Shown: piece by piece, positions 56,268 to 64,000 of the stretch
Layout of the letters: each line of letters starts with the position of its first letter
Position numbering within the stretch: position 1 is the stretch's first letter
Assembly: GCF_000306235.2 (NCBI RefSeq)
Contig: NZ_AKWZ02000004.1
Coordinates: forward strand, 124,001-188,000
Direction of reading: 5' to 3'
Length of the DNA: 64,000 nt
Origin: Leptospira fainei serovar Hurstbridge str. BUT 6
GTDB lineage: Bacteria > Spirochaetota > Leptospiria > Leptospirales > Leptospiraceae
Program-made: the position numbers and the translations under genes
Notes under the pieces: model-generated
What the model saw: only the letters and a program-made list of their open reading frames with translations
Told to the model about the DNA's origin: nothing
The model's database searches: none

Positions 56268-58271
56268 ATGCGGCCGCTTCTCCCCATAACTTTACTTCTT
56301 TGCTTAGAGATTCTCGGCGGCTGCACCCAAGGCTCGGACTTCGCTTATTCCCCGAAAGCTACCCGTGGAGTTTTGGATTTAAGAGGCTGGAACCCCGAAA
56401 CTCATCCTTTGCTTGCTCTAGACGGAGACTGGGAATTTTCGGATGGGCTGATTGATGCGGATAACCTCGATCCGAATCGAATTCGAGGATACTTAAAAGT
56501 TCCCGGTTCCTGGAATCGTTTCCGTGTTCTAGATAAGGAGCACGGAGGAGAAGGCACCGGAACGTACGATCTTAAAATTCTATTGGATAGACCGATTCAG
56601 AATTTGGCCCTCCAGATTAACGACGTCTCAACCGCTTACCGAGTTTTCGCAAACGGTAAACTATTATTGGAAAACGGAAAAGTAGGCTCGAGAAAAGAAG
56701 AGATGATCCCCTCCTACAAACATCCGATCGTATTTCTACCGGACGGAGTAACCGAACTTAGAATCCGATTCCAGGTTTCCAATTTTTATCATGTCACCGG
56801 CGGACTTAGAAAATCGATTCAAATAGGCAGAATACTACCGATCTTCGAGTCAAAGAAATCGGAAGCTTCGCTTGGATGGCTCGTTTTCGGCTCCACCTTT
56901 CTGATGGGGCTTTATCATTTAATTCTTTATCTGATGAGACGAATAGATCGCTCGGCGCTATGGTTCGGATTATTTTGCATCGACGTAAGCGTGAGAACCT
57001 TCTTCACAGGATCGGTATTCATATATGAAAGGCTTCCGGATGAATACTGGATTTACATTCATAAGGTGGATATTCTCAGCTTCATTATCGCAATCCCGCT
57101 CTTCTCTTATTTTTTAGCCAGTATTTTCCCGAAAGAATTTCATTCGTATGCACTGCGGGGAACATTTCTGATATCGTTGATATTTGCGGGAATCGTGGTG
57201 ATTCTGCCCTCCGCGAAGTACATGTGGTGGATACAAATCTTTCAAGGTATCGTAGTTCTTCTCACCCCGTATCTCGTTTACATAATGATCATGACGCTCG
57301 TAAGAAAAAGAGAGGGATCTCTCTTATTTTTACTCGGGAGTTTCATTTTATTCCTGACGACATTCAACGATATCTTCACTCAAGCTCTCTGGATTAAGTC
57401 CGGATACCTTGCGAACTGGGGATTACTTGCTTTCCTATTCTCTCAAACGACGATGCTTTCTATACGATTCTCGAACGCCTTTGTCAGATTGGAAGAACTG
57501 CAAAAGTCGTTAGAGCTTAAAGTAGCGGAGAGGACAAAGGAATTACGGGACGCAAAGAGAATTGCGGAGGAAGCAAACGCTCTAAAGGACACGTTCATCT
57601 CGCTTGTCACACACGATCTGCGATCGCCCTTGGCGAATATCATCGGAGTCTTGCAATTGATTCGAAGCGAATACGATGCAATGGATGATCGATCCATATT
57701 GGATTGGCTGGAACGGATCGAAAAAATTTCCACACAATCTCTCGAAATGATCTCCACGTTACTCGACTTGAATCGATTGCGATCCGGATCGTTTCCTTTA
57801 GATAATGTCCCGATCGATTTAAATCCCGAAATCGATCAAGTGCTCAGCAAATTTTGGAGTCAGGCGAAATTTAAGAATATAACGATCGAAAACAGAATTC
57901 CGGAAAATGCAGAAATTATAATGGATAAGACTTTATTAGCGGCAATTTTTACGAATCTTGTCTCGAATGCAATCAAGTTCTGTAGAGAGGGCGGACGCAT
58001 CGAAATCGAATTCTCTCGAAAATCCGATTCAGTGGAATTTATCGTACGCGATACCGGAGTTGGGATCCCCCAGGATATGATTCCTCATTTATTTTCGACG
58101 GACGTTAAATCTACGAGATATGGAACCAAGAACGAAGTCGGCACCGGTTTAGGCTTGTCCTTAGTCCACAGCATAATCCAGGCGTATCAAGGAAGAATTT
58201 CGGTTCAGTCGAATCTAGAAATCGGAACAACCTTTACCTTCTCAATTCCCCAACCCGCAACAAGCGCATAA
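56268..58271 (+). CDS. 7TM-DISM sensor histidine kinase lipoprotein
   Basis: 667 residues. Signal peptide with lipobox ILGGC (Cys19), then a beta-galactosidase-type jelly-roll sensor (35-190: LDGDWEFSDG, VPGSWNRF, FANGKLLLENG), seven transmembrane helices (about 203-400), a coiled coil (405-440), HisKA with His449 in LVTHDLRSPL, and HATPase with NLVSNAIKF, DTGVGIPQDM and GTGLGLSLVHSI. A periplasmic ligand domain of this type often binds carbohydrates. It is unusual that such a receptor carries a lipobox. No response regulator adjacent. Confidence 0.88.
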   Translation: MRPLLPITLLLCLEILGGCTQGSDFAYSPKATRGVLDLRGWNPETHPLLALDGDWEFSDGLIDADNLDPNRIRGYLKVPGSWNRFRVLDKEHGGEGTGTYDLKILLDRPIQNLALQINDVSTAYRVFANGKLLLENGKVGSRKEEMIPSYKHPIVFLPDGVTELRIRFQVSNFYHVTGGLRKSIQIGRILPIFESKKSEASLGWLVFGSTFLMGLYHLILYLMRRIDRSALWFGLFCIDVSVRTFFTGSVFIYERLPDEYWIYIHKVDILSFIIAIPLFSYFLASIFPKEFHSYALRGTFLISLIFAGIVVILPSAKYMWWIQIFQGIVVLLTPYLVYIMIMTLVRKREGSLLFLLGSFILFLTTFNDIFTQALWIKSGYLANWGLLAFLFSQTTMLSIRFSNAFVRLEELQKSLELKVAERTKELRDAKRIAEEANALKDTFISLVTHDLRSPLANIIGVLQLIRSEYDAMDDRSILDWLERIEKISTQSLEMISTLLDLNRLRSGSFPLDNVPIDLNPEIDQVLSKFWSQAKFKNITIENRIPENAEIIMDKTLLAAIFTNLVSNAIKFCREGGRIEIEFSRKSDSVEFIVRDTGVGIPQDMIPHLFSTDVKSTRYGTKNEVGTGLGLSLVHSIIQAYQGRISVQSNLEIGTTFTFSIPQPATSA

Positions 58272-58334
58272 CAAAAATCGTTAAAGTACGAAGCCGTTCA
58301 TTTAGAAAATTAATTTTCCTTCTTTCGGGAAAAG

Positions 58335-58830
58335 GTGGCTCGGAAAACCGAAATGCAAGACTTGTCATATATGAATCTATTCATTCCCGTCTTCTTCGCA
58401 CTTTTGTCCGGAATCGCGATGTCGATGCAACCGGGCATTAACTCCATGCTTGGAAAAAGCGTTCAAAGCCCTTGGATGGCATCTACGATTTCTTTTTTTA
58501 TAGGGACTCTTGCGTTATTCGTATTTGTGGTATTTTTAGGGGAAACCAAATCGGTCTCTTTTCTATCCGAAGCGATCAATAAAAACCCTTGGTGGATTTG
58601 GACGGGAGGATTATTGGGCGTACCTTGTAGTAACCTCCGCTCTAGTATTCGCTCCAAAATTGGGGGCGACTAGTTGGATCGCTCTTTTTCTAGTCGGACA
58701 GGTAACTATGTCAGTTGTCCTTGAACGATACGGAATTCTCGGTTTCCCCGAAAAGCCGATCTCAATAACCAAAATCATAGGATTAAGTCTTTTGGTTTTA
58801 GGAGCTTGGCTCGTCAAAAAGGACGGTTAA
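58335..58830 (+). pseudogene. Frameshifted YdcZ/DUF606-type DMT transporter
   Basis: The first frame (58335..58673) gives four membrane segments (NLFIPVFFALLSGIAMSMQPG... TISFFIGTLALFVFVVF) and breaks off after WWIWTGGLLG. The rest continues in the +1 frame from GCG at 58618: AYLVVTSALVFAPKLGATSW, IALFLVGQVTMSVVLERYG and [15 protein letters not shown], ending at TAA 58828-58830. Both parts match a single YdcZ-like protein of about 153 residues (149 in E. coli). Loss of two bases, such as one GC from GGCGCG, or one added base explains it. The stop overlaps the convergent hydratase stop by four bases, so the second frame looks functional. Decay, assembly error, or programmed shift are all possible. 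Confidence 0.8.
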
Positions 58831-59579
58831 GCGTTTTGCTTAACCGATTTCGCATATTCCTGGACTCGCAATAGAAACGCAGGATCATCCAAAAAATGGG
58901 CAAACTCGTCGAACTCCTTTTTGAAATTCGAATATAAATCACCTATATAATAATTATTTGAAATACTTTTCAAGATTTTCGTTAGCTTTTGATTCCATTG
59001 GGATATTTTTACCGCAATTTTCAAGGCATGCTCTAAAATATCGCTCCCTTCATATATTTCGTCCACGATTCCTAGGGAAAGTAATTGGGACGATCGAATC
59101 GGATCTCCCTTTAAAGTCAAGGCCAAGGCTTTGGAAGGACCTACTTTTCGAGTCAAAGTAGTTAAAAGTGGAGGTGCGCCGAATCGGATTTCAGGGCGAA
59201 ATAGCAGCGCTTTCTTCTCCGAAATGATATAATCACCGCATAACGCCAGATCAAAACCCCCCGCCGAAGCAAATCCCTTTAAAATCGTTATCACCGGTTT
59301 GGGAAAACTATAAATCGCATAATGATATTCTAAAATTCTATGACGAAAGGACTCCAATCGAGTCTGAACAACTTCCTCCAAATCGTACCCGCTGGAAAAA
59401 TTCTTGCCTTCGGCAGTCAAAATAATGGCTCGAATATCCTCTCTATCTCCGCTTGAGTTAAACACAAATTCCAACTCGTCCCTAATTCGAATATTGAGGG
59501 CGTTGTTCTTCTCCGGACGATTCAACTTGACTATCAGGATATTTTCCCTAGTTTCCGATTTTAAACATTTTAATTCCAT
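58827..59579 (-). CDS. Enoyl-CoA hydratase/isomerase family protein
   Basis: Crotonase-fold protein of 250 residues. Oxyanion-hole elements SSGYDLEEV and [18 protein letters not shown], then [16 protein letters not shown] with Glu at one of the usual catalytic positions. Probably hydrates or isomerises an enoyl-CoA in fatty-acid or related degradation. Single gene, convergent with the frameshifted transporter (overlapping by TTAA). Confidence 0.87.
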   Translation of the reverse strand: MELKCLKSETRENILIVKLNRPEKNNALNIRIRDELEFVFNSSGDREDIRAIILTAEGKNFSSGYDLEEVVQTRLESFRHRILEYHYAIYSFPKPVITILKGFASAGGFDLALCGDYIISEKKALLFRPEIRFGAPPLLTTLTRKVGPSKALALTLKGDPIRSSQLLSLGIVDEIYEGSDILEHALKIAVKISQWNQKLTKILKSISNNYYIGDLYSNFKKEFDEFAHFLDDPAFLLRVQEYAKSVKQNA

Positions 59580-59695
59580 AAGTTATAGACTCCTGCAAAA
59601 TCATATTACGACGAATGAATCGACGACGGCAAACAATTCCTTCTTTGATTGCGTGGAGATCAAATACGCAATTCGATCCTAGCGCTAATAACAAT

Positions 59696-61057
59696 TCACT
59701 TACTATCGTATCTTCGTAAATAGTCCATACAAAGTAACGCGATATCGTCTTCCGCATGTCGGCCGTTTTGAAATTCTTGGAGATCGGATAATAGAGTTTC
59801 CAAGAATTCATTCGGAAAAAGATTCGTTTTCTTTAATAAAAGTTCGAATAACCGTCCCTCTCCGTAAAATTGACCCAAGCGATTCTTAGCCTCCACAAGT
59901 CCGTCGGTGTATAAAAACAATCGATCTTCGAATTGCAAACGAATCGAGCTGGAGCAATATTTCCAGTCCGGCTCCACGCCGAGGAAAAAAGTGTTTTCCG
60001 TAATCAATTCATAAATTCGGTTCTCGCTTTTCCTCACGAGCAATGAAGCTGGATGTCCAGCGCTGGAATAAGTAAGAGTTCCTTCTGCATTCAGAATGCA
60101 GTAAAAGGCGGTTACATACATTCCTTGATTCTCCAGCATTCCGTATAAGGACTCGTTCACGATCTTCAGAAGGAACGCAGGATCTTCCTGATCCCTATAA
60201 TGATTGCGAAAGGCCGCTTTAGTCATCATAGTCACCAAGGCAGCAGCAACTCCATGCCCGGAGACGTCGGCTATAAATAGGCCGATCTTATCGTTTTCCA
60301 ATTCTACAATATCGTAAAAATCACCCCCGACCGTTTCCAACGATAGGTATCTTGCCGAAAGGCGAAGAGGAGAAGATTCGAATTTTCTTAAATCAGGAAG
60401 AGTGTCCCTTTGAAGACGGCGGGCCAAAGTTAAATCAACCGCTTGCATTGTGTGAAGGCGTTTTAGAATTCTCTTATTTTTTTTTGTTTGAACCAAATGT
60501 CTCGTTAATTGCTCTCCCATTTTTTTAACGCTATCGGAAGCCCTAACGAGCCAAAAATGGATGAACGCATACGAAGCCATGAATATCGCAATGGCCGATA
60601 TATGGGAATCGAAGTAGGCCCTCTTCCAGAAAAACAAAGGAAGCAAAAAGGAGAAAAAATACACTGCGTACCATAAAGTCAAATACCGACTCTTTGCGAG
60701 ACCTAAAACCGGCAATTCGATTGCTATCACGAAGACGATCATGGCGGCAAAATAATCGGGAGCCAGGTATGTAAAATAACCGTAAAATACCGGAAGGGGC
60801 AGAGATAGATTCAAGGCTCGATTGGCCCAAAGAACCGCGGACCAACGCCCTGTAACCATTTTAAAATTGCAAAAAAGGGCCACTGAAATCGTATAAACGA
60901 AATTAAAAATTACGAATGCTGGATGCGGGGTCTCGACCGTTACGATCAAGTATCTCAAGATTAGCCAAAATACCGCCACGCCGAAGGCTCCCTGAAAAAG
61001 AGAGGACGTCACCTCGCTACGTAAAGTTTTTTTAAACTGATCCAAAAATGTCGGCAT
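59696..61057 (-). CDS. Membrane SpoIIE-type PP2C phosphatase
   Basis: 453 residues: about five to six transmembrane segments (25-180) and a cytoplasmic SpoIIE/PP2C domain (about 205-450). Metal-site motifs: ETVGGDFYDIVEL, LFIADVSGHGVAAALV and FLYTDGLVEAKN, with DDIALLCM near the end. Such proteins dephosphorylate anti-sigma-factor antagonists in partner-switching pathways; the membrane part would be the sensor. No STAS or kinase gene next to it. A SpoIIE-type output, not a kinase, is clear. Confidence 0.9.
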   Translation of the reverse strand: MPTFLDQFKKTLRSEVTSSLFQGAFGVAVFWLILRYLIVTVETPHPAFVIFNFVYTISVALFCNFKMVTGRWSAVLWANRALNLSLPLPVFYGYFTYLAPDYFAAMIVFVIAIELPVLGLAKSRYLTLWYAVYFFSFLLPLFFWKRAYFDSHISAIAIFMASYAFIHFWLVRASDSVKKMGEQLTRHLVQTKKNKRILKRLHTMQAVDLTLARRLQRDTLPDLRKFESSPLRLSARYLSLETVGGDFYDIVELENDKIGLFIADVSGHGVAAALVTMMTKAAFRNHYRDQEDPAFLLKIVNESLYGMLENQGMYVTAFYCILNAEGTLTYSSAGHPASLLVRKSENRIYELITENTFFLGVEPDWKYCSSSIRLQFEDRLFLYTDGLVEAKNRLGQFYGEGRLFELLLKKTNLFPNEFLETLLSDLQEFQNGRHAEDDIALLCMDYLRRYDSK

Positions 61058-61301
61058 ACGACCGCCACATAACCGAGCTGGCGCTTCTCTCGGAAAAAGG
61101 CCCTACATTCTTGGCCGCTTTTATTATCGGGTCAATCCAAAAATCGATCTTTGATCCGCTAAAGAATTTCCGACGGTCTTTCCTTTCTGAAGACCATTGC
61201 GAAAATCGATAACATGCGTGTTTTTCCCTTTTTATCAAGCTGCAATCCGCTTTACGGCAGAAATCCCATTTCAGTCGGATAAGGGATTTCCGCCCGGCAA
61301 A

Positions 61302-61709
61302 TTAAAGATGACGGAACTCCGTCGGCTGGTTTCGCCAATTATTATTTAGACCGTCCGCATACCAAAGCGGAGCTTCGATCAATTCGGAAGGTTCGGCAGA
61401 ATCTAACGTACTTAAATAAATGCTCACAAAATCGCCGCCGATTTCTTCTATGTGTCCTTTCGAGAATGTTCTCACTCCGCAGTTCTTGCAAAATCGATGG
61501 GTTGTGCTGTTCGTATTAAATCGATACGATCCGAGATTCTCCTCGCCGCTTAACAAACGAAAGGCGGAAGGTTTTATGATAGTCGACCAATTTCGAGTTT
61601 TTCTACAAAAAGAGCAATTGCATCGGCCGGTCCCCTGACTTAGATCGATATCCGCTTCGTATTTCACTGCTCCGCAGTGACAACTTCCCTTGTATGTTTT
61701 GAGAGCCAT
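61302..61709 (-). CDS. GFA family (Mss4-like) zinc protein
   Basis: 135 residues with the full set of zinc-binding Cys for the glutathione-dependent formaldehyde-activating enzyme family: [26 protein letters not shown] and [14 protein letters not shown]. The fold is Mss4-like. In a few members S-hydroxymethyl-glutathione formation is known, but most are uncharacterised, so a precise role is not claimed. Single gene. Confidence 0.9.
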   Translation of the reverse strand: MALKTYKGSCHCGAVKYEADIDLSQGTGRCNCSFCRKTRNWSTIIKPSAFRLLSGEENLGSYRFNTNSTTHRFCKNCGVRTFSKGHIEEIGGDFVSIYLSTLDSAEPSELIEAPLWYADGLNNNWRNQPTEFRHL

Positions 61710-61899
61710 ATATTTTTCCTTGCTAATCCGGATTGTGCGATTTTTTCGAAATTCTTAAACTTCGAATTTAAATCGCCCATGATTCCTAACTATTAACTAT
61801 TCCAGTATAACCGGAATAGATGCCAAGATTTGTCATATTTAAGAAGGCGTAAAAAACATTTAAAGAAAAACAACTCTTCTACTATCTCTAAAAAGTGTG

Positions 61900-61930
61900 T
61901 TGACATAGTGCAGATAAAAAATTTCATAAT
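61900..61930 (+). promoter_or_regulatory. Candidate promoter for the MBOAT operon
   Basis: TTGACA (61900-61905) and CATAAT (61925-61930), 19-base spacer, longer than ideal, about 85 bases before the preferred ATG at 62018. Confidence 0.4.
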
Positions 61931-62017
61931 AGAAGCTTTTCATTTATTCCTTTGAACTAATTGCAACTGCGCGAACAGAGCGTTTACTAAAAATTCCGAT
62001 AGTTGTCTTTAAATTTT

Positions 62018-63421
62018 ATGCTATTTAATTCAATTGAATTCTTAATCTTTCTCGTTATCGTATTCATTTTTTATTATGCTCCGTTTAGCTCCGAATATCA
62101 AATCCAAATAATAATAATTTCCAGCTTAATTTTTTACTCATTCGGCTTCCCCATACTAGTGTTCTTATTATTTTCCTCTTCGGCGATAAATGCCGGGACC
62201 AGCTACTTGATCACCTATGGCAAAGAATCGATTAGAAAGAAGATAGCGATTTTAGGCGTACTAACGAATCTAGGCTTATTAATTTTCTTCAAGTATAGCG
62301 GCTTATTGGCGAAAACCTTTTTTATAGACGATACTTCGCTCGGTAAGTTTTTAATCTCAATCCCCCTCCCTGTCGGAATCTCATTCTTCACGTTCCAGGG
62401 AATAAGCTTATTAATTGATGTCTATTCTCAAAAATACTTTCCTCGACAGGAAGTCGTAGAAAAGACTTTCAAAAATCATTTCAGTAACGTAATATTCTTC
62501 ATCTCTTTTTTCCCGCAGTTAGTCGCTGGCCCGATCGTAAAAGCTCATGATTTCCTTTATCAGATTGATAGGAAAAAATTCACCTCGATTAAATGGGAGG
62601 AAAGCTTCAGAGCTATTATTATAGGATATTTCTTGAAAACCGTAGTTGCCGACAATTTAAGACAATTTACATTCTGGATTCAATTCCCTTATTTCGATAC
62701 GAAATCGTCGTTTACTTTACTAAGCTTGTTGTTCGGATACTCGTTTCAAATATTCGCGGATTTTGCAGGATACTCATCTATCGCGATCGGCATTTCCAAG
62801 CTTTTTGGCTACGACTTAAAGGTGAACTTTCTATTTCCTTATATCTCCACGTCGTTTAAAGAATTCTGGAAGCGTTGGCATATTTCACTGTCATCGTTCT
62901 TAATGGAATACTTATACATTCCGCTGGGCGGTAATCGAAAGGGACGCTGGAGAACTTACCTGAATCTTATGCTGACCATGTTTATCGGAGGGTTATGGCA
63001 TGGAGCCGCCTGGAGCTATGCTCTTTGGGGTTTAGTCCACGGTGCGGCTTTAACAATAGAAAGGGCATTCAATCTGGATTCCATCCGTCAAAATTGCAGA
63101 ATATACAAGATATCTTATGGTCTTATAGTCTTCTTCTTTGTAACGTTTGCTTGGATTTTTTTCCAATTGCCGGATATCAACGATGCGACAAGGCTTTTCC
63201 AAGCATTATCGCGTAATTGGTCTTTACCGAATAGTTATGACTTAATAATAAGCATAGTTGTCTATTCGTCTCCGGTGATTCTATATCATATGCATTATCT
63301 GATGCGAAGGGCTGGAAATCAAATGTTCGAGAATTTTCAATTTATCGCCTTCGGTACGATGGTTTTTTTAATCATCGTAAACCGCGGTTTTCCCGGCTCT
63401 TTTATTTATTTTCAATTTTAA
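62018..63421 (+). CDS. MBOAT family O-acyltransferase (AlgI-like)
   Basis: Membrane-bound O-acyltransferase of about 467 residues. The ATG at 62018 gives MLFNSIEFLIFL, the typical start of the AlgI/PatA group; an upstream TTG at 62003 is in frame but has no better ribosome site. About ten membrane segments. Catalytic His in MFIGGLWHGAAWSYALWG; SFKEFWKRWHISLSSFL and YIPLGGNRKG are also family hallmarks. It would move an acyl (often acetyl) group across the membrane to a polysaccharide, peptidoglycan or similar. Its stop overlaps the next ATG (TAATG), giving a translationally coupled pair with the SGNH-like gene that follows. Confidence 0.9.
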   Translation: MLFNSIEFLIFLVIVFIFYYAPFSSEYQIQIIIISSLIFYSFGFPILVFLLFSSSAINAGTSYLITYGKESIRKKIAILGVLTNLGLLIFFKYSGLLAKTFFIDDTSLGKFLISIPLPVGISFFTFQGISLLIDVYSQKYFPRQEVVEKTFKNHFSNVIFFISFFPQLVAGPIVKAHDFLYQIDRKKFTSIKWEESFRAIIIGYFLKTVVADNLRQFTFWIQFPYFDTKSSFTLLSLLFGYSFQIFADFAGYSSIAIGISKLFGYDLKVNFLFPYISTSFKEFWKRWHISLSSFLMEYLYIPLGGNRKGRWRTYLNLMLTMFIGGLWHGAAWSYALWGLVHGAALTIERAFNLDSIRQNCRIYKISYGLIVFFFVTFAWIFFQLPDINDATRLFQALSRNWSLPNSYDLIISIVVYSSPVILYHMHYLMRRAGNQMFENFQFIAFGTMVFLIIVNRGFPGSFIYFQF

Positions 63422-64000
63422 TGAAGAATAAAATCATATACCAATCATTCCTATTTTCGCTTTTCCTCTTCCTATCGTATGATACTTTTGTACACCTCTG
63501 TAGACCTAATTGGTCGGTCGCCCAGTATCCCCAGCAAGATAACATTATAAAAGCTGAAAATTTTCTATATTCGCCAAAAGAGCACGAAACCATAATCGTA
63601 GGCTCGTCATTATCTACTTATCTGAATATGGACCTTTTACCTAATGTCACTAATTTGGCTTTTTCCGGAATGAGCATCTATGAAGGTTTGGGGATATTGC
63701 AAAAAAAAGACATCGCCCCCAAGATGATCCTCGTAGAAATGAATGTAATTACGCGCACCCAGGACAAAAAGTTTGTGGAGTCCGTCACGGCACCTATCCC
63801 AAGCGCCTTGAAAAGAGTTTTCATTTCCCTTCGTGAGGATAAGCAGCCTTTAGGTATTATTGCCTTATACATCAGACTAAAAATCGGTTCGAGCAAACTG
63901 ATAACCGAAATAACGAAGATCAGTGACAAGTTCTTCAACATTTTTTCGAACCGAAACATCGGTAGTTTTCAGCCATTGGGCGATAACGCACGATTAACAG
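63421..64000 (+). CDS. SGNH-hydrolase-like acyltransferase partner, truncated by window
   Basis: Open reading frame from the ATG at 63421, which shares the last base of the MBOAT stop, to the window end (193 residues, no stop). N-terminal membrane anchor (MKNKIIYQSFLFSLFLFLSY), then a periplasmic domain with ETIIVGSSLSTYLNM, the GSS nucleophile block of SGNH/DltD/AlgX-type proteins; then LAFSGMSIYEGLGIL and MILVEMNVITR. In MBOAT systems the SGNH partner completes acyl transfer to the polymer. The C-terminal Asp-His block lies beyond the window. Confidence 0.8.
   Translation, partial: MKNKIIYQSFLFSLFLFLSYDTFVHLCRPNWSVAQYPQQDNIIKAENFLYSPKEHETIIVGSSLSTYLNMDLLPNVTNLAFSGMSIYEGLGILQKKDIAPKMILVEMNVITRTQDKKFVESVTAPIPSALKRVFISLREDKQPLGIIALYIRLKIGSSKLITEITKISDKFFNIFSNRNIGSFQPLGDNARLT

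Overview
The window looks like ordinary chromosome of a spirochaete, most probably a Leptospira of mid-40s GC content (by eye; an inference, not a computed assignment). Reasons: many lipoproteins with loose spirochaetal lipoboxes, a PilZ protein of a leptospiral type, many large sensor proteins, a tRNA-Ile/tRNA-Ala pair without any rRNA genes beside it, and TTG/GTG starts with clear GGAG-type ribosome sites. I see no insertion sequence, prophage or CRISPR array.

Layout. 0-9 kb: a di-haem cytochrome c peroxidase-like lipoprotein, a striking branched RNA structure, Dps, two paralogous NHL-repeat lipoproteins and a hybrid histidine kinase. 9-24 kb: a DegT-type aminotransferase, Lon protease, a quinone-oxidoreductase-like enzyme, a pectinacetylesterase-like lipoprotein, a chemotaxis receptor, a pair of paralogous membrane proteins, a zinc alcohol dehydrogenase, a hotdog thioesterase and a glutathione S-transferase. 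24-35 kb: a PAS histidine kinase, an LCAT-like lipoprotein, a PilZ protein, then a tight five-gene operon (SMP-30-like protein, ACAD10/11-type acyl-CoA dehydrogenase, APH-type kinase, small LvaB/DUF6285-like protein, histidine phosphatase), a cyclic-nucleotide-binding protein and a membrane acyltransferase.

35-45 kb: tRNA-Ile(GAT) and tRNA-Ala(TGC), two paralogous polytopic membrane proteins flanking a PQQ-type sugar dehydrogenase lipoprotein, an unusual FAD/NAD(P)-polyferredoxin fusion that appears circularly permuted, a TfoX-like protein with a histone-like tail, and a 7TM receptor fused to an AraC-type DNA-binding domain. 45-54 kb: an 800-base regulatory-looking gap with two matching 26-bp palindromes, a porin, a small lipoprotein, and a CzcCBA-type metal efflux operon headed by a small Cys/His-rich membrane protein. 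54-64 kb: an AlkZ/YcaQ-like winged-helix protein, a 7TM histidine kinase lipoprotein, a frameshifted YdcZ-type transporter, an enoyl-CoA hydratase, a SpoIIE-type phosphatase, a GFA-type protein, and an MBOAT acyltransferase translationally coupled to an SGNH-like protein that runs off the window.

The best candidates for a coherent system are the five-gene operon at 28846..33320, which reads as a 4-hydroxyacyl-CoA (possibly lactone) degradation pathway, and the permuted FAD-polyferredoxin at 40422..42701. Most other genes are individually recognisable housekeeping, signalling or envelope genes.
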